A DNA stretch of 64,000 nt from RGZA01 sp041917755 (lineage in GTDB: Bacteria > Pseudomonadota > Alphaproteobacteria > UBA9219 > RGZA01). The stretch is taken from the NCBI GenBank assembly GCA_041917755.1, contig JAYRWY010000006.1:62001-126000 (forward strand), in the 5' to 3' direction. How positions within the stretch are numbered: position 1 is the stretch's first letter; each line of letters begins with the position of its first letter. A model generated the notes under the pieces. That model was not told where the DNA came from. It did no database searches and was given only the letters and a program-made list of their open reading frames with translations. A program made the translations under genes and the position numbers. Positions 26,347 through 35,352 of this stretch are shown in pieces.

Positions 26347-28170
26347 TTATTCCACAGTCACGCTTTTCGCAAGGTTGCGTGGCTGATCAATATCGGTGCC
26401 CTTGGCCATGGCCGTATAATAAGCCAGAAGTTGCATCGGTACAGCATAAAGCAACGGCGAGACAAAGCTATCAACATCCGGCAATGCCATGCTCCAATAC
26501 GGTTTGGGATTCATGGTTTTGAGACCATCGGCATAGGATAGTAAAATCACCTTACCGCCACGTGCCATCACTTCCTGAATATTGGATGCGGTTTTTTCAA
26601 ATAACGCATCGCGCGGCGCAAGCACCACCACCGGCATCACCTCATCAATCAGTGCGATTGGGCCGTGCTTGAGTTCGCCCGCTGCATAGGCTTCCGCGTG
26701 GATATAGGAAATTTCCTTGAGCTTGAGTGCGCCTTCGAGCGCAATCGGGTAATTGAGGCCACGACCCAGATAAATCACATCACGTGCTTCAGCGAGTGAC
26801 TGCGAAAGTTCACGGATTTGCTCGTGCTGTTGCACCAAATCATTGATGTGGCTTGGCACTTCACGCAACGCCTGAATGTGTTTTTTCATTTCATCGCGTG
26901 TAATCGCGCCGCGTTTTACTGCGCAATCGAGGGCTAAAATCGCCAATACCACTAATTGCGTAGTGAATGCTTTGGTGGATGCAACACCAATTTCCGGCCC
27001 CGCCAAGGTTGGCACCACCACATCGGCTTGGCGTGCCATACTGCTGCCCAGCACATTAACCACCGAGACAATCTTTTGCCCCTGTGTCTTGGCATATTGA
27101 ATAGCGGCAAGTGTATCTGCTGTTTCACCACTTTGCGATACCACAATCATCACGCCGCCCTTGGGCATGGGGCCCGCACGGTAACGGAATTCCGATGCAA
27201 TATCGGTTTCAACCGATAAACGTGCAATTTGTTCAAACCAGTATTTTGCCACCACGCCTGCATAATGCGCCGTACCGCAACCAATGATGGTGATACGGCT
27301 CAAATCGTTCCAGTCGAATGGAAGGCTTGGCAATTGAATATCACCGCTCGCGGGGTCAACCAGACTATTCAGCGTATCGCCAATCACGCCTGCTTGTTCA
27401 AAAATTTCTTTCAACATGAAATGGCGGTAACCAGCCTTACCAATCATCGCGCCAGATAGAGATGTTTGTTGAATGGGGCGTTTGACTACCGCATCATTGG
27501 CATCATGCACCACCACGCTGTCACGCGTAATCACTGCCCAATCGCCTTCATCCAGATACGTAATGCGGTTAGTCAGCGGCGCAAGCGCGAGCGCATCGGA
27601 CCCCAGATACATCTCCCCTTCCCCATAACCAATGGCCAGCGGGCTGCCGCGGCGCGCACCAATCAGCAGGCCTTCATCACCTGCAAATAACAATGCCAAT
27701 GCAAATGCGCCATCTAATTGCTTAAGTGCCTTTGCAGTTGCCTGCGCGGGCGCAAGACCTTCTTCCAGATATACAGTCAAAAGATGCGCGATGGTTTCTG
27801 TATCTGTATCGCTTTGGAAGACGCAGCCTTTCTTTTCCAGCTCGGCGCGTAGTTCTTTATAATTTTCGATAATACCGTTATGCACCACCGCCACACGGTG
27901 CGTTGCATGCGGATGCGCGTTAATTTCGTTTGGCTTGCCATGCGTTGCCCACCGCGTATGACCAATGCCGATATGTCCGGGCAATGGCTCCTGCTGCAAT
28001 TTCAAATCCAGATTACTGATTTTTCCTTGCGCTCTGCGGCGTTCAATCTTTCCGGCATTCAGCGTGGCAATCCCCGCACTGTCATATCCGCGATATTCAA
28101 GACGCTTTAATCCATCAAGCACAATTGATGCAACGGGACGGTTTGCAATAACACCAACAATTCCACACAT
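26347..28170 (-). CDS. glmS: Glutamine-fructose-6-phosphate aminotransferase (isomerising)
   Basis: Makes glucosamine 6-phosphate, the entry to UDP-GlcNAc for peptidoglycan and LPS. 607 residues. The class II amidotransferase domain begins MCGIVG with Cys2 as the nucleophile after Met removal; two SIS domains follow (SQSGETADT, YLGRGLNYPIALEGALKLKE), and the end AKSVTVE is typical. I see no glmS ribozyme-like leader, as expected outside Gram-positives. A 252-base gap separates it from the divergent gene at 28423. Confidence 0.97.
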   Translation of the reverse strand: MCGIVGVIANRPVASIVLDGLKRLEYRGYDSAGIATLNAGKIERRRAQGKISNLDLKLQQEPLPGHIGIGHTRWATHGKPNEINAHPHATHRVAVVHNGIIENYKELRAELEKKGCVFQSDTDTETIAHLLTVYLEEGLAPAQATAKALKQLDGAFALALLFAGDEGLLIGARRGSPLAIGYGEGEMYLGSDALALAPLTNRITYLDEGDWAVITRDSVVVHDANDAVVKRPIQQTSLSGAMIGKAGYRHFMLKEIFEQAGVIGDTLNSLVDPASGDIQLPSLPFDWNDLSRITIIGCGTAHYAGVVAKYWFEQIARLSVETDIASEFRYRAGPMPKGGVMIVVSQSGETADTLAAIQYAKTQGQKIVSVVNVLGSSMARQADVVVPTLAGPEIGVASTKAFTTQLVVLAILALDCAVKRGAITRDEMKKHIQALREVPSHINDLVQQHEQIRELSQSLAEARDVIYLGRGLNYPIALEGALKLKEISYIHAEAYAAGELKHGPIALIDEVMPVVVLAPRDALFEKTASNIQEVMARGGKVILLSYADGLKTMNPKPYWSMALPDVDSFVSPLLYAVPMQLLAYYTAMAKGTDIDQPRNLAKSVTVE

Positions 28171-28422
28171 AAGGTTTGAGACCGCGACTAAAGAGTTGAA
28201 AGGAAGCCTAAGCTAGTTGCAAAACATGGTTAAAGCGAGAAACAACGCATGCAAAACAACATTGGCTAACAAAACATTTCAATCTGATTTTATTGGGTCG
28301 TATGTGCGATTTAACCAATTAACTATTGATGAAAGTAATAAATGGCCTGCGGCGTGTTATTTTAATTTCACGGGTAGCTAAATAAGGGAACGCAGATTCT
28401 CTAAATCAAACGGAGGCAGCAA

Positions 28423-29427
28423 ATGACGACACAGCCAGAACAAACCAGACCAAACCATATGCCGGGCCACCGCTTTGTTGCCCCTGCTGCAAGACCTCCT
28501 CATGCTGCAGCGCCTGCGCCAGTACATACCGCGCCTGTGCGTGCCCCTGCTCCAGCACCTGCTCCAGTTCATACTGCCCCGATCCGTGCGGCTGCTCCTG
28601 CGCCAGCACCTGTTCAACATCACGTTGCAGCACCCCGCCCTGCTGTACAACCACGACCAACTTATCAAGCACAACCTGTGGCACAATATCGTGCACCCGT
28701 TGCTCAGCAAAGACCCGTTGTTGTCACCAATAACTATTATTCAGCCGCGCAACCACGCCGCGATTACCATCATCAACAATACCCACATCGTCATCAATCC
28801 CAGCCAAGTTCTGGAAACTTCCTGACCGGATTATTGGCTGGCGGAATTTTCGGTAACATGCTTGGTCGTGGCATGTTTGGCAGTGGTGTTCGTCAGGCTC
28901 CTTATTCATCATCGTATGCGCCTGGGTTCCCTGATAACCAACGCGCAGCTGCTGCGCAACCTATGCATCCTGCCAAGTTTGAAAGCATGATGGATGCAGC
29001 CGTAGAAGGTCGCCCATTTACCCGCATCAGAGGCAACAATGGTGAGGAAGTTCCTACCACCCCGGAAGATCGCCAGATGTTTAAACAAGTGATGTTCAAC
29101 ATGTTGCGCCGTGCAGGACAACCGGTTGATGAAAACGCCATGTTCATCCCCGGCATTATGTATGGACCAAACCGCATGCACCCTAGCGAACGCGGCACCC
29201 ACATTTCTCATTTCAGTGATGATTTCAGAAACCCATCTTTGGGTAATATGGTTGACCGTAACTATGATATGCTGCGCGACCAATACGCATCCGAATATCG
29301 CCAGTTCCAGGATTATCAACGCAGCCAAGGCGCGTCCTATCGTCAGCCATCTGGTTATCAACAACAGCCTTATTATCAATCTAGCTATCAGCCACGCACA
29401 ACGATTGCCAATATTCGCCTATTCTAG
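28423..29427 (+). CDS. Pro/Ala/His/Gln-rich protein of unknown function
   Basis: 334 residues, preceded by a GGAGG Shine-Dalgarno. Residues 1-125 are low-complexity: about three imperfect copies of an APAPVHTAPVRA-type unit (residues 28-65), then Gln/Pro/Tyr-rich sequence. A short glycine-rich hydrophobic stretch (GLLAGGIFGNMLGRGMFG) follows at about 135-152. The more ordered part (about 185-300) contains TPEDRQMFKQVMFNMLRRAG. The C-terminus is again Gln/Tyr-rich. No signal peptide. Possibly a surface or scaffold protein; no family recognised. Confidence 0.72.
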   Translation: MTTQPEQTRPNHMPGHRFVAPAARPPHAAAPAPVHTAPVRAPAPAPAPVHTAPIRAAAPAPAPVQHHVAAPRPAVQPRPTYQAQPVAQYRAPVAQQRPVVVTNNYYSAAQPRRDYHHQQYPHRHQSQPSSGNFLTGLLAGGIFGNMLGRGMFGSGVRQAPYSSSYAPGFPDNQRAAAAQPMHPAKFESMMDAAVEGRPFTRIRGNNGEEVPTTPEDRQMFKQVMFNMLRRAGQPVDENAMFIPGIMYGPNRMHPSERGTHISHFSDDFRNPSLGNMVDRNYDMLRDQYASEYRQFQDYQRSQGASYRQPSGYQQQPYYQSSYQPRTTIANIRLF

Positions 29428-29449
29428 GCAAGTATTAACAGGCTTGCCT
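29426..29449 (+). terminator. Weak hairpin after the Pro/Ala-rich gene
   Basis: AGGCAAG (29426-29432) pairs with CTTGCCT (29443-29449) around a 10-base loop, starting within the stop codon of the preceding gene. No T-run follows, so it may be a Rho-type or processing hairpin rather than a full intrinsic terminator. Confidence 0.35.
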
Positions 29450-29505
29450 GACATAGCCCACAGTTCTAGGTTGAATGGATATTCAACATTCATTCAATTT
29501 AGAAC

Positions 29506-30723
29506 ATGCATAAACCGGTTGATATTATCAGCGAACTGGACCCCAGTTTTCTTGCACAACAATTAGAAGCAACCGACGCCTTTGCGACAGAAAATGTACG
29601 CAAAGGCTATGGCGGCCCGTTTGGTGCAGCACTCCACATCATTGATCTGGATACAGGCAAAGCCATTCAAATTGGTTCGCTTGCTGCCAACGCCGTTTTA
29701 AAAACCGGCATCGCCAGCCAGCATGCCGAAGCCGAAGTACTATCTCCTGATAATCAACGCGCGCTTCGCGAACAACTCACCACTTTGCGTTCACAAAACC
29801 GCACCAACTTGGCGGTGATCTGCACCTCCAGCGGGCAAAGCTGCCCTGCTTGCCAAGCCAAGCAAGAAATCGTTGCACGTGACTTGGCCATCGATGGCTT
29901 GTTGGAAAAAGGCCGCTTTGTGGTGACCTATGGCGCAACGTTTGAAGATACTGCGCAAATTGCCGGATTTAATGATGCGCCTTATGTGCTGGATAATCTT
30001 TTGCGCCTATTGGGCACTAATGAAAAAACAATGGTGAAGGTACAACACCGCCATGTCGATGATTTACCAAGTGATATAAAAAAACGTTTTATCATTGCGC
30101 AAGCCGATGGTCGCAAGATTGCCTTCTTGGACGGTGCAAATGTTGCAGTCACGGGTAAAGACAACCGCGGACATGATTTGTTTGCAACCGCAAGTGTCGA
30201 GGCCATCCGCAATGCATGCCGCGCACAAACCAAACTCGTCAACGATAACAAACCGCTTGAGCAGCCATGGCTGCTGGGCAATCGCCCTGAACATCCAGCA
30301 AAAGAAGCTGTGTTATATACCATTCAAAAAAATGTCGGGCCATTATTGCTGGCCGAGGCGCAATGGGCGGGCGTTGCTAGAATAGTTTGTGTTGAAGGTA
30401 TTCCCCATGATTTGGATGCTGACCGTGAAACGCCGGATGTATCGAATAACGCATTCACCCATGCCTGCTGGTCTGGCTATAACCGCGATGAAAGCTATCT
30501 GACCGTGCTGCGTTTGGTTCCATTTGAAAATAACGCGCAGTTTGCATGGCGTGAAAAACTGATGCGGGAAGGCAGCGCCATTTTATATAACGGCCTTGCG
30601 GGCAGCGATAACTTGCTAAAAATGGCAGGTGAAATGCGCAAACGGTTTGAAGGCATCCTTATGCATGGGGACAGACCCGCCTTGCAACGGGATACAACTG
30701 CCAAGCCAGTCGCCAAGCTATAA
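29506..30723 (+). CDS. Cytidine-deaminase-fold protein (tandem, second half degenerate)
   Basis: 405 residues. Residues 15-150 form a zinc deaminase domain like guanine or cytosine deaminases: GGPFGAAL, His73-Ala-Glu75 and Cys113-x-x-Cys116 (SCPAC) give the usual zinc ligands and catalytic Glu. From about 205 to 345 the sequence resembles a second copy (ANVAVTGKDNRGHDLF, HPAKEAVLYTI, ARIVCVEG) in which the HAE is HPAKE and the CxxC pair is missing, so it is probably inactive or structural. The substrate is unknown. It converges with glmU, stops adjoining. Confidence 0.75.
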   Translation: MHKPVDIISELDPSFLAQQLEATDAFATENVRKGYGGPFGAALHIIDLDTGKAIQIGSLAANAVLKTGIASQHAEAEVLSPDNQRALREQLTTLRSQNRTNLAVICTSSGQSCPACQAKQEIVARDLAIDGLLEKGRFVVTYGATFEDTAQIAGFNDAPYVLDNLLRLLGTNEKTMVKVQHRHVDDLPSDIKKRFIIAQADGRKIAFLDGANVAVTGKDNRGHDLFATASVEAIRNACRAQTKLVNDNKPLEQPWLLGNRPEHPAKEAVLYTIQKNVGPLLLAEAQWAGVARIVCVEGIPHDLDADRETPDVSNNAFTHACWSGYNRDESYLTVLRLVPFENNAQFAWREKLMREGSAILYNGLAGSDNLLKMAGEMRKRFEGILMHGDRPALQRDTTAKPVAKL

Positions 30724-32052
30724 CTACTTACCGCCCTTTTTATCGCGGAAGCGTTTAGCCCAACCATCCTTGTTCATCTGCTTGGTGCGGGCAATGGCCA
30801 GACTATCCTCAGGAACACTTTCGGTAATCGTGCTGCCTGCCGCAATGGTCGAGCGATCCCCAATTTTGATGGGTGCCACCAATGCCGTATCCGACCCCAC
30901 AAAGACGTCCGCGCCAATATCGGTGTGATGTTTATGAAAGCCATCATAATTGCAGGTAATGGTGCCCGCGCCAATATTGGTACGTGCACCCACACGGGCA
31001 TCTCCCACATAGCTGAGGTGATTGATTTTTGCGCCATTCTCAATCATCGATTTTTTGATTTCGACAAAGTTACCGATATGCGCACCTTCGCCCACTACCG
31101 TTCCAGGACGCAAGCGTGCATAAGGACCAATACGTGAACCTTTTTTAACGCGCACCCCTTCCAGATGACTGAAAGATAAAATATCAACGCCGTCATCCAC
31201 CACCACGGCGGGGCCAAACACAACGAAGGGATGTATGGTTACATCCGATGCGATACGTGTATCAGCACATAAATGCACGGTTTCAGGATTAAGCAAGGTA
31301 ACGCCCTGCTCCATTAATGCGGTGCGCAAGCGTTTTTGCATGATGTGTTCAGCCGTTGCCAATTCCACGCGGCTATTAATGCCAAGCACTTCTTGGGCAT
31401 CACCTTTGACATAACCACACGCAATGCCACGTGCACGGGCGATGGCAACTGCATCGGTTAAATAAAACTCGCCTTTGGCATTATGCGGCTTAATCTCTGC
31501 CAATATTTCCCAAAGCACCTTGCTATCAAACGCCATCACACCGGCATTGCATAAGCGATTGGCGCGCTGCGCCTCATTCGCATCGCTATATTCAATGATG
31601 CTATCCACCAAACCTTCATTACTTAAAAAAACGCGGCCGTACTGTGCGGGGTTTTCCGGCTCGAATGTTAGAACACTAACCGGAGATTTTTGCCCCACCA
31701 ACGCACTCAACGTTTCGGCGCGCAATAATGGCGTATCACCATACACAATCAATACGCGGCCTTGAAACCCACGCAATTCATCTTTGGCAGCCAATACGGC
31801 GTGCGCGGTTCCTTTACGTTCTTTTTGTACCGTTGAAGCATGTGGCGCAATCGCCTCGCCAACTTCGGGGGCATCAGGGCCAATCACGCCAACAATCTTA
31901 TGCGGCACCAATGCCTCACAGGCACGGCGTACATGGGTAATCATGGGAAAGCCCGCAACCTCATGCAGCACTTTGGGCTTGGATGAACGCATGCGCGTGC
32001 CCTGTCCGGCGGCTAAAATAATGCAAGCTAGTGATGGAATAGAATTTGGCAT
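30724..32052 (-). CDS. glmU: Bifunctional UDP-GlcNAc pyrophosphorylase/GlcN-1-P acetyltransferase
   Basis: Makes UDP-GlcNAc. 442 residues. The N-terminal uridyltransferase shows LAAGQGTRMRSSKPKVLHE and the C-terminal half is a left-handed beta helix of hexapeptide repeats with TRIASDVTIHPFVVFGP, RLRPGTVVGEGAHIGNFVEIK, NHLSYVGDARVG and NIGAGTITCNYDG. It is divergent from gph with a 49-base gap. Confidence 0.97.
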   Translation of the reverse strand: MPNSIPSLACIILAAGQGTRMRSSKPKVLHEVAGFPMITHVRRACEALVPHKIVGVIGPDAPEVGEAIAPHASTVQKERKGTAHAVLAAKDELRGFQGRVLIVYGDTPLLRAETLSALVGQKSPVSVLTFEPENPAQYGRVFLSNEGLVDSIIEYSDANEAQRANRLCNAGVMAFDSKVLWEILAEIKPHNAKGEFYLTDAVAIARARGIACGYVKGDAQEVLGINSRVELATAEHIMQKRLRTALMEQGVTLLNPETVHLCADTRIASDVTIHPFVVFGPAVVVDDGVDILSFSHLEGVRVKKGSRIGPYARLRPGTVVGEGAHIGNFVEIKKSMIENGAKINHLSYVGDARVGARTNIGAGTITCNYDGFHKHHTDIGADVFVGSDTALVAPIKIGDRSTIAAGSTITESVPEDSLAIARTKQMNKDGWAKRFRDKKGGK

Positions 32053-32101
32053 ATGGGTATAATGGCGTTGATTGGTTTATTCACTCCTTTGGTTTTACCA
32101 C

Positions 32102-32770
32102 ATGCCCCATCGCTTTAAAGCCATTCTTTTTGATCTGGATGGCACTATCATCGACAGTGCCGCCGATTTACAGGCGACCATGAACACGGTTTTGACACAA
32201 GAAAACCGCCGCGCCATAAGCCTTGATGAGATGAAAGCCTGCACGGGCGACGGGTTGCAGGTCATGCTGGAAAAGGCCATGCGACTCACAGGGCAGCCCG
32301 TTGATGCAGCCCAGATTAGCGCTCTGATGCCACGATTCTTGTCTATTTATGAAGGTATCGTGGCCAAGCCAGACTGCATCTATCCCGGCATGCTGGAATT
32401 TATACATGATGAATATACCGGCGGCACCAAGCTGGCCATCGTGACCAATAAGCACGAGGCCGCAACGCGCCGCATACTCAAGCAACTGCAACTGGATAAA
32501 TATTTCGACCTAGTTATTGGCGGCGATACGCTGGAACAACGCAAGCCTCACCCGCTTCCGGTGTTGCATACGCTGCGCACCCTATCCGTGGCTCAAGATG
32601 ACGCCGTGATGATTGGCGACAGCCCTAATGATGCGTATTCGGCAACGGGAGCCGGCATCCCATCCATTATCCTGCGTTATGGTTATAATCATGATTGGCC
32701 AGATGATCTAAAACCCACTGCATATGCAAATCATGTGCAAGAATGCCGTGTTGCACTGCAGCTAATTTAG
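32102..32770 (+). CDS. gph: HAD phosphatase, phosphoglycolate phosphatase type
   Basis: 222 residues from the ATG at 32102. The nucleophile motif is LFDLDGTIIDSA, motif II is VTNK, motif III Lys lies in EQRKPHP and motif IV is GDSPNDAYSA. This is the Gph/PGP group that removes phosphate from 2-phosphoglycolate; assignment within HAD by eye is not exact. In-frame codons continue upstream to 32072, but the ATG beginning MPHRFKAIL fits the family best. Confidence 0.85.
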   Translation: MPHRFKAILFDLDGTIIDSAADLQATMNTVLTQENRRAISLDEMKACTGDGLQVMLEKAMRLTGQPVDAAQISALMPRFLSIYEGIVAKPDCIYPGMLEFIHDEYTGGTKLAIVTNKHEAATRRILKQLQLDKYFDLVIGGDTLEQRKPHPLPVLHTLRTLSVAQDDAVMIGDSPNDAYSATGAGIPSIILRYGYNHDWPDDLKPTAYANHVQECRVALQLI

Positions 32771-32989
32771 TAATCAAACAAAAATATATTTTTTATACTA
32801 AATAATTTTCTTGCGATTAGCGTGAATATGAAATGTGTGCAACAATGCCGATGTTACTTTGGCTAACGCTCGTTAATCATACCCAGCTTAATTAAATTCT
32901 TGTTCACGATAATCACCTAAAAATTAAACTACGGCATAATGATCAAGCGATTCAGCCTGAATATGATGACATATAGCCGGGGATAATCC

Positions 32990-33337
32990 ATGGAAGCTCG
33001 CAGAGAACGCATTACAGAAATGGTCAAAATGCTTTTACCATGCGTGGAAGAAAGCAGACGCAAGGAGCGCATCGCAAAGAATACACTTCTAATTTGTTGC
33101 CTGTTGTTTGCAATTTCCGGTGGTTACATAGTGCATGAAAATACCCGCACAATAGATACCAATGAATACACTATTCTTAGCAGCGTCATTTACTTGTGTG
33201 CCGCAGAACAAAACACGTCACCCCATGATATAACCCAGAAGCTGGTCAAAGACTTCAACATCCATGACTTACAGGATTTAAAAGCCAAACACTGGAATAA
33301 TGCCCTGCGCTATCTGGCAGCAAGACATAAACCGTGA
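32990..33337 (+). CDS. Small single-pass membrane protein, unknown
   Basis: 115 residues. A GGGGA Shine-Dalgarno lies before the ATG. A charged N-terminus is followed by one transmembrane helix (about 30-47, with Cys-Cys) and a soluble C-terminus containing SSVIYLCAAEQ and DITQKLVKDFNIHDL, which looks helical. No family recognised. The 219 bases upstream are AT-rich with nothing else visible. It converges with the XRE gene, the stops adjoining. Confidence 0.68.
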   Translation: MEARRERITEMVKMLLPCVEESRRKERIAKNTLLICCLLFAISGGYIVHENTRTIDTNEYTILSSVIYLCAAEQNTSPHDITQKLVKDFNIHDLQDLKAKHWNNALRYLAARHKP

Positions 33338-33805
33338 TTATGGTCCGGTACGTTTGATAAAACGGCTATAGCTGATGATATTGCTGGCGGCTTGCTGCAT
33401 TTTTTCTGCACCGGCTTTTTCTTCATGACGCATCATGTCATACAGCACGGCGATCATTTCCGCGCGGTGCTTGCTGTCAATTTTGGTTTTGTGTTGTTCA
33501 AGCGTGTGTTCAACCGCCACCACCACATCACGTAATAATTCTGCATCAATGCTGCCTTCTTGTGCGGCAGATTTCTTATGGGTGGGTTGCCCCTCCCCTG
33601 TGAGCAGCCATTGCACCGAGGTACTAAGCGCGGTTGCCAGTTCCGGTAAAAAGCGCGGGCGCGCCACTTTGCCATTTTCCAGCTGGTCTACCGATTGTTG
33701 TTTTACGCCGGGCAATTGCGCAGCCAACTCATTCTGGCTCCAGCCGCGTTCCTCACGAAGCTGGCGCACGCGCGCACCCAAACCAGATTTTTTGTTATTC
33801 GCCAT
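33338..33805 (-). CDS. XRE-family transcriptional repressor
   Basis: 155 residues from the ATG at 33805; a GTG at 33868 would add 21 residues unlike the family. Residues 9-65 are a lambda-repressor-like HTH (GWSQNELAAQLPGVKQQSVDQLENG). The C-terminal part is helical and lacks the S24 peptidase Ser/Lys of LexA-type repressors. Palindromes at 33881-33940 upstream are probable binding sites, suggesting autoregulation and control of the divergent gene at 34102. Confidence 0.85.
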   Translation of the reverse strand: MANNKKSGLGARVRQLREERGWSQNELAAQLPGVKQQSVDQLENGKVARPRFLPELATALSTSVQWLLTGEGQPTHKKSAAQEGSIDAELLRDVVVAVEHTLEQHKTKIDSKHRAEMIAVLYDMMRHEEKAGAEKMQQAASNIISYSRFIKRTGP

Positions 33806-33880
33806 GACTGATGAAATCCGTGAAAGAAGCAGAGCAACAGAGTTAAGCCGATAAATCCTAAGATTCACTATACAAGCTGA

Positions 33881-33940
33881 TTTGTTATTTTCAACAAATT
33901 TTTACCAATTTTAACTTGTTTGAAACAAATTATTTTGTTG
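33881..33940. promoter_or_regulatory. Probable operators of the XRE repressor
   Basis: Two inverted repeats share a half-site. TTTGTT (33881-33886) is mirrored by AACAAA (33893-33898). TTGTTT (33916-33921) is mirrored by AAACAA (33923-33928) around a single G, a perfect dyad. A further TTGTTG half-site lies at 33935-33940. The cluster sits in the AT-rich divergent region between the repressor start (33805) and the gene at 34102, where an autoregulating repressor would bind. Confidence 0.55.
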
Positions 33941-34101
33941 ATTTGGCCTTTTCATCCCTTGTACACCTTTAGGCAATCGTTTTGATCCGATGAATCCGGG
34001 TGCTTGCTAAGGCATCACAGCTTCACGGTATCACGCCCCTGCTAAGGGCGCATAACGAAGGGATATGTTTTTTAAATATAACGATAATAAGGGGATAGCC
34101 T

Positions 34102-34452
34102 ATGGGAACCATTATTAAAAAGTGCAGTCAAAAAGTAAGAAATATCCTTATTGAATTGGGACAAAGTGAAAATGCCCTCGATACGAAGGAACAGGATAAC
34201 AAACCGGGTCTTGGAGAATTCCTGACCCAGAAAGGCGCCATGGCTTTGGCCAAACGCCTTGAAGGCTATTGGCATCAGAAGGGGTATGTGGCGGCACGAT
34301 TTTGGGCAGAACCCATTGGTGAACGCTTTGAAAAAGTTGGGACTTATGAAATCTACCGTGTGACAAGTAATCTTGTTAACGGGATTCCCCCACGTTATGC
34401 GCCATCGCCGGTGATGGGCGGGTATGACATGGGCGCGCTACCCGCATACTAA
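34102..34452 (+). CDS. Small conserved-looking soluble protein, unknown
   Basis: 116 residues, with AAGGGG as Shine-Dalgarno. A basic N-terminus is followed by a compact core, ALAKRLEGYWHQKGYVAARF, then PIGERFEKVGTYEIYRVTSN and LVNGIPPRY. It has no signal or membrane segment. The well-formed core suggests a conserved family, but I do not know a name. It may be under the XRE repressor because of the shared divergent region. Confidence 0.72.
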   Translation: MGTIIKKCSQKVRNILIELGQSENALDTKEQDNKPGLGEFLTQKGAMALAKRLEGYWHQKGYVAARFWAEPIGERFEKVGTYEIYRVTSNLVNGIPPRYAPSPVMGGYDMGALPAY

Positions 34453-34459
34453 TCACTGC

Positions 34460-35323
34460 TTATTCTGGAATGGTCAACGTTGGGCCTTTTCCGCCTTCTA
34501 CCTTGGTGAGGTGCACCATGATAGCCCCAAACACCGTGCTTGTTTCGGCACGCACGGGTAATGCGGGCAAATCATCCCGCACTTTGCCAAGGAAGATGTA
34601 GACAGGCGGGCGGCTCGATTTGCCCCAACGTCCAAGATTATTATTATCTGTGCCGTCCTGCCAGAACTGGCTGCCTTCGCGGTCTTTACGCGAACCGGCC
34701 AGCATTTTGAAGTCAACGATGCAACGCTCGGCCGTGCCGGTGAATACCGAATAGTCCTCACCGTCCAGTTCTTCTGTCCCACTATTATTCAAGGTCAGGT
34801 CAAAACGGCGATGGCCATCATATATTGGAACGGTCTGGGTGCATTCATCGTTAGCGGTAATATTGGCAATGATTTGTAACACACCGCTTAAGGGATCAAT
34901 CGCGCCACGCTTCATTTCTGGCGGCACGGGTTCATTCTTGCTATCGCCTTCGGGCGGGTCAAAAACAGCACTGATGGTATTCTTATTGAATTTGAAGATC
35001 ACGCTGTTGGGCTTTTCCTTCCAGTAGGTCAGCACCTTACTTCCGGTTGGACGCAGCATTGCCTGACGAATATGGCCATTGGAAGCAACGACAGCATCCC
35101 ATGGCGCAATTTTGCGCAACAATCCCTTTGTGCCTGTTTTCAAGTCAATTTTGTAAATCCCGCCCGAACGGGTAAATCCCACCTGCCCGTCCATGGCATG
35201 CAAGCCCCCAAGATAGACGCTGTAGCTTAAACGCAGGTTTTTAACGTTTGGAATGGTGTCGGCATGCAATTCAGACAAAAAGCAAAAAAATAGAACTACA
35301 AAGAGCCCTAACATTCGTTGCAT
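34460..35323 (-). CDS. DUF3108 periplasmic protein
   Basis: 287 residues with a signal peptide (about 1-21, ending HA). The body is beta-rich with YSVYLGGLHAMDG at the start, PLSGVLQIIANI, and RRFDLTLN...GEDYSVFTG, as in the DUF3108 family of alphaproteobacterial periplasmic proteins. The function is unknown. It lies 29 bases downstream of the alpha-CTD-like gene and may share its transcript. Confidence 0.8.
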   Translation of the reverse strand: MQRMLGLFVVLFFCFLSELHADTIPNVKNLRLSYSVYLGGLHAMDGQVGFTRSGGIYKIDLKTGTKGLLRKIAPWDAVVASNGHIRQAMLRPTGSKVLTYWKEKPNSVIFKFNKNTISAVFDPPEGDSKNEPVPPEMKRGAIDPLSGVLQIIANITANDECTQTVPIYDGHRRFDLTLNNSGTEELDGEDYSVFTGTAERCIVDFKMLAGSRKDREGSQFWQDGTDNNNLGRWGKSSRPPVYIFLGKVRDDLPALPVRAETSTVFGAIMVHLTKVEGGKGPTLTIPE

Positions 35324-35352
35324 ATCATTTGCTTTCTAGACTGAGGTTAAGG

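Noticed and set aside
28226..28381. 51-codon ORF between glmS and the Pro/Ala-rich gene
   Set aside because: No Shine-Dalgarno, no recognisable features, and the space is better explained as a divergent promoter region.
28171..28422. glmS ribozyme or riboswitch upstream of glmS
   Set aside because: No matching conserved core is visible, and the ribozyme is known mainly from Gram-positive bacteria.
28500..28620. Repeat cluster considered as a CRISPR-like array
   Set aside because: The repeats are short, imperfect and in frame, coding for Ala/Pro/His units; there are no spacers of even length and no cas genes.
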